A stretch of 64,000 bases of DNA from assembly GCF_949628215.1 (NCBI RefSeq), contig NC_134279.1, positions 48,596,266-48,660,265 of the forward strand, written 5' to 3'. Shown here in pieces: positions 60,467-64,000 of the stretch; position 1 is the first letter of the stretch, and the number at the start of each line of letters is the position of its first letter. The notes beneath the pieces were generated by a model, which saw only the letters and a list, made by a program, of their open reading frames with translations, was not told the origin of the DNA and ran no database searches. Source of the stretch: Phalacrocorax aristotelis. Lineage: Eukaryota > Chordata > Aves > Suliformes > Phalacrocoracidae. A program made the translations under genes and the position numbers.

Positions 60467-63374
60467 GTAAGTGGATGCCACTTTCCACTTCTTAGGAATA
60501 AATGCACATACCCGAGGTACAAAGCCAGAGATCTGCTCGGGAGTTTGGGCGATTTCTTTGACCTTGGATTTCTCTTAACATGCAAGTTACGCAAGTGGGT
60601 GCCGCTGCTGTTTGCATAATGAGTGTGCTTTGGTGCTTGGGCCCGGATGTGGTGTCCCCAGATGGCAGGAGGTATTTCTGTGTTTAAAAAAACCCAAAAG
60701 GCGATATAGGTGAGGTGGGAATGTCCCTCCCTAGGAGATGCTGGAGGCTCCCCTGCTAATTTCTCCATATTTTTAAAGTTCTTGCTCATAACATTAAAAC
60801 TGGTGCTCGCTCTTTTGTCTATTCAATATTATTCTGTAACACTTAAGTTTGATAATGGGTGTGTGCTTTCTGCGCTGGATCCCCAACTAAAACATAAAAC
60901 ACCTAACGCTGACTCTAGACTTCCTGCAGTGAAAAAAAGTGGGAAAGGGCAGCCCTTCAGGCCTCGCTGGAAGTCAGCCAAAGAACTCAGTTTGTGTTCG
61001 TGCAGTACGTTTCTTGCACCTTTCAAACTTAAAGATGAGCTGGCAACTGCTGAGGAGCCTGGTGGCTATCTGATCCCCCTAAAACAAACCCTCAGAAGGA
61101 TGCAGACCAGAGGTAAAGCTTTTGTTAGAGACAAGCTCTCCCGTTGTTTTTTCGTAGCTCTTCCAGCAGCTGGGGTGCAGAGGAATGAGGCAGAAGTGGT
61201 CCTTTATTTTCCTCAGCTACAGGGATACAGGTGCTGTGTGCAGCAGCAGCTGTAGCAGGTAAGGCTGTCTGCCGGACTATCAGTTTTTGCTGATCAGGTC
61301 CAGTTTTTGCTCTCTCCTCCCTTTCCCTGTTTGCCAGCGGCAGGTGTGAGCTGCAGAAGGGTGAGGCTCACATGCAGTGCCCAGCAGGGAATTATTTTTT
61401 CATTAAGGTTTATTTTAAATCATCTTTTGCAGTCCTTTGTATATGCCTTTGCAATGCTTTAGGTCCCTCTTTCCCTTGCTCGTATCCCCACTCCCATTGG
61501 ATTTTACTGTTGTCTCTCCCACAGAGGCACCCACAGCGTTCCCTCTGGACACTATAACATGGTTTTTTGCCACTGGAACAGTCCTAATGTGTGAACTCTG
61601 AAAAGGCAGGTGACCTACAGAGCCTAACTCTGCTGGGGTCTGACCCGCTAAACTGTTTGGGAGCCGGTTGTAGTGTCAGTTCCTCAGTGTTTTGTTACAG
61701 TAGTAGAAACACTTCTCTTTAAAAAACATCGGTTCCACAGGCTTTTTCTGTTTCTGTACAAATGTGCTGGTTTAATTTCTTGTTTCATTGTTCGCTATTG
61801 AGCAATAATCTAGTGTGCTCAGAGTTAGATCGTGTTAATTAAACACAGGTTCCAAGCAAAGGAAAATGTGAGCTGCAGAACCAAGAAAGCTCATATTCCT
61901 GTTAGTCTCTAGAGAAGCTCTTCTAGATTTCTGGTAAGTAAGTCTATTATGGTTAAATTCCCTTCTGTAGCCTGTTCTGTAGTGGGGCACCTATAGTCTT
62001 CTCTGTCTGTGAGCCCATCATGCTGAGATTTAATTCATTGGTAAATTGAGGTTGGCAGGTAGGTGCCAAACTTGTTGGCAGAAGGTCATACAGATATGTG
62101 TATATGGAGATTGTGGAGACACTCAAAGCTTCAGGGCTGAAAGTATAAGCTTTATAGTTTTTTTTTTAAAAAGGAAAAAATGGAAGCAGAGGAACCGAAG
62201 CTTACTGTTCTTTACTAAAGCACAGAAAATTATTCTGGCAAGCACTCCCAAAGTATTTGTTCTCCATCTACTAAAGATTAAATCAGTGGACAATAACAAG
62301 GAAGATACGCTGGACTTTTTTCTGAATAGCAGAAATGCTATTTAATTAGACAAGCTCTATGACTCAGCAGGCTCGTCAAACCCTTCTGAGCTCTTACAGC
62401 TCTATTCTGGTTAGAATTTACGTGGAATTAATTTTCTTCCTTATCCAGTAAAGCTGTATTACAAGGTCACCAGCTGAATTTAAAATCTTATGGCTACTAA
62501 ATCAAAACTGAATAAAATATGAAAAAAGTCTGAGATCAATCAGAAATGTAATGCCTAAATAGGCAGAGCCATTCAAGATTAGAGCACCAGTGGACAAAGG
62601 TCAATATCCTAATGGAAATGCGCAAAACATATGGGGTGGACTATATAAATTCTTAAATGTGTAAGTTTTCCTGGAAGTATTTGGATAAACATACTGAATC
62701 TATGGACAGTGTTTTTTCTACACCTTGGCTCCTCTCTGTTTCTTTCTCTGATTAGGTTGGTACTGATTTATTTTGTCTGCTTTTACTTTCTCATACGCCT
62801 TTCTCTAGCCTAGTCTTTCTTCTTTTGCTATGAGATGGAAAGACAGAATTTTGTGTGGCTGGCTTGTAAAACAAAAACTGGCAAGAACTGTAAAGTGAAG
62901 TGGTGTAACAGGCATTCTCACTGCATATAACAAAATATTTTAAGTCTAGTTAAGCTCAGAACGTAGTGATTAAAATTGAAGGGCCTGTGTATAGATATTT
63001 ATCAGTGTGGTTAAGCTCAGAGCTCAGTGATTGTTACTGAAGGGCCTGTGTATAATTTTCACATTTATGTATATTAAAGCAATGCAAAATTAATCAGAAA
63101 AGGGAAAATGGTTGGAAATTGGCATTGACAATGGATAAAGTATTGGTAACTTTTTGTACATAATTATTATGTAAGACAATGCTATTGTTTTTAAAGAAAA
63201 TATTTAGACACCTTTTCTACAGAAATGAATACTACTTTATGGATGAAAAATATTGAGTGTTTGCTCAGTATAAAAATACATGGTTTTTGAGGTTGGCTTG
63301 CTTAGCCTTCAGTTTAAGATATAAGTCGTCTCAAAATGATCATAATTTGTACTATGTTAATTTTGCCTTCGCAG
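60467..63374 (+). other. TLR3: Putative first intron of TLR3
   Basis: If the CpG island holds exon 1, this is the intron between donor 60,467 (GTAAGT) and acceptor ending 63,374 (TTTTGCCTTCGCAG). It contains one domain-free 181-codon frame (60,710-61,255), the longest plus-strand frame near the gene apart from the coding exon but within chance expectation. It also holds a possible small alternative exon at 61,217-61,258 and a 61-bp tandem duplication at 62,950-63,071. No interspersed repeat is recognised. Confidence 0.5.
62950..63071 (+). repeat. 61-bp tandem duplication before the TLR3 coding exon
   Basis: TTAAGCTCAGAACGTAGTG at 62,950 and TTAAGCTCAGAGCTCAGTG at 63,011 start two consecutive 61-bp copies. 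Both continue through GAAGGGCCTGTGTATA. The copies differ by substitutions but keep the same length, so this is a moderately old duplication of intronic sequence about 300-430 bp upstream of the coding exon. Confidence 0.85.
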
Positions 63375-63820
63375 ATAAAACAATGGGAAGTGCTATTCTT
63401 TGGAGCAGCTTATCTGTCAGACTCGTGTCTGTCTGCTTGCTGTGTGCATCAGTTGGAAAGCAATGTCAGATCCAAGATGAAATGGCTGACTGCAGTCACC
63501 TAAAGCTGACTGAAATTCCTTCTGACCTCCCAGACAATATAACGGGTTTGGACATTTCTCATAATCAGCTAAGACAGCTAGGTCCTGCAAATCTAACCAA
63601 GTACAGCCAGCTGATTTACTTGAATGCAGGCTACAACACCATCTCTAAACTGCAACCAGAATTGTGCCAAAATGTGCCCTTGTTGCAGATTCTGAAGTTA
63701 GAACATAATGAATTGTATAAGCTCCCTGACAGAGTCTTTGCTTCCTGCACCAACCTGACTGAGCTCAATCTAGGATACAACAGAATAGATATAAAAAATG
63801 ATCCTTTCAAACCCCTGGAG
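63375..63820 (+). CDS. TLR3: Toll-like receptor 3, first coding exon (partial gene)
   Basis: TLR3 is the endosomal type I membrane receptor that binds double-stranded RNA and signals through TRIF to interferon genes. The exon runs from acceptor CTTCGCAG (ends 63,374) to donor GAG|GTAAGC (63,820). The ATG at 63,383 has a good Kozak setting (A at -3, G at +4). It encodes 146 residues, ending in phase 0. Residues 1 to about 25 form a hydrophobic signal peptide. An LRRNT cap follows with Cys28 and Cys37 and the family phrase ADCSHLKLT-x-(I/V)P. The first leucine-rich repeats come next (ITGLDISHNQL, LIYLNAGYNTI, LQILKLEHNEL, LTELNLGYNRI). His39, His60, Arg64 and His108 and the Cys95/Cys122 pair sit at the same numbers as in human TLR3; His39 and His60 belong to the N-terminal dsRNA contact site. 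Sequons lie at Asn52, Asn70 and Asn124. The remaining repeats, transmembrane segment and TIR domain lie beyond the window. The longer frame starting at 63,257 runs through the acceptor and is not the true start. Confidence 0.96.
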
Positions 63821-64000
63821 GTAAGCTTAAGAAATGCACCTTTTGATGTAAATTAAGTATAAATGGGGAATTTGCTGTATTTTCCAGTGTGTGTACAGAA
63901 CAGCTGCCTATATGCATCTGCAGATATCCAGCATATTATCTTCCTTCATTGTTTTTCTAAAGAAAAGGCCTTAGTGGCTTCTTGTGTTAGAGCACACTGG
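63821..64000 (+). other. TLR3: Start of the next TLR3 intron
   Basis: It begins GTAAGC at the donor. Reading on in frame gives about a dozen more residues and then a stop (TAA at 63,854-63,856), as expected for intron sequence. The acceptor is not reached before the window ends. Confidence 0.85.

Noticed and set aside
60097..60619. Overlapping Pro/Ala/Arg-rich frames (up to 167 codons) on both strands of the CpG island
   Set aside because: They are translations of the 10-bp repeat in every frame. They lack start context or conservation, and the splice donor at 60,466 interrupts them.
60710..61255. 181-codon + strand frame
   Set aside because: It has no recognisable domain or signal peptide and lies in the putative first intron. 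A frame of this length is expected once or twice by chance in 64 kb over six frames.
63257..63382. Upstream extension of the TLR3 frame to an earlier ATG at 63,257
   Set aside because: It runs across the acceptor TTTTGCCTTCGCAG. The added residues do not look like a signal peptide, while the ATG at 63,383 has a better context and matches the family N-terminus in length.
1..64000. CRISPR arrays, operons, bacterial promoters or terminators
   Set aside because: The DNA is clearly avian nuclear sequence. No direct repeats with unique spacers and no prokaryotic gene organisation are present.

Overview
The window is bird nuclear DNA, and almost all of it is non-coding. It carries CR1 LINEs ending in the ATTCTATG octamer, two ERV-type solo LTRs of sorts common in bird genomes, and, at the right edge, the first coding exon of Toll-like receptor 3 (TLR3) on the + strand. 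The LTR types suggest a neoavian bird, but I cannot name the species. TLR3 is the only protein-coding gene I can support. The window stops 180 bp into the intron after that exon, so most of the gene lies outside.

Layout. 1-30.29 kb is AT-rich, exon-poor DNA with C in excess of G on the + strand. It contains a CpG-rich solo LTR (4,684-5,252, 5-bp target-site duplication CAATA), a CR1 3' end (about 5,855-6,600), a second solo LTR (10,189-11,240, target-site duplication GCAAA) with a CR1 inserted in it, and old CR1 relics near 1.2, 2.4 and 17.6-18.5 kb. 30.29-34.02 kb is a G-rich block that reads as about two dozen badly diverged copies of a roughly 150-bp unit. 34.0-34.6 kb is C/T-rich. 34.6-60 kb is AT-rich with mild G-over-C and T-over-A excess, CR1 copies at 42.1-42.85 and 50.34-50.76 kb, and a probable minus-strand solo LTR at 50.87-51.37 kb. 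60.09-60.47 kb is a CpG island with eleven identical 10-bp repeats, ending in a strong splice donor. It is the best candidate for the TLR3 promoter and non-coding first exon. The TLR3 coding exon is 63,375-63,820.

Context. In vertebrates the gene upstream of TLR3 is usually SORBS2, transcribed away from it. The C-over-G excess across 1-30 kb fits a long intron of a minus-strand gene, and a donor-like site at 34,461 on the minus strand could close a non-coding first exon. I recognised no SORBS2 coding exon, so this rests on synteny and composition only.

Most interesting items: the unexplained G-rich degenerate array sitting where strand composition flips; the helically phased C5/G5 decamer array in the presumed TLR3 promoter; and palindromes and IRF-like motifs just upstream of it.
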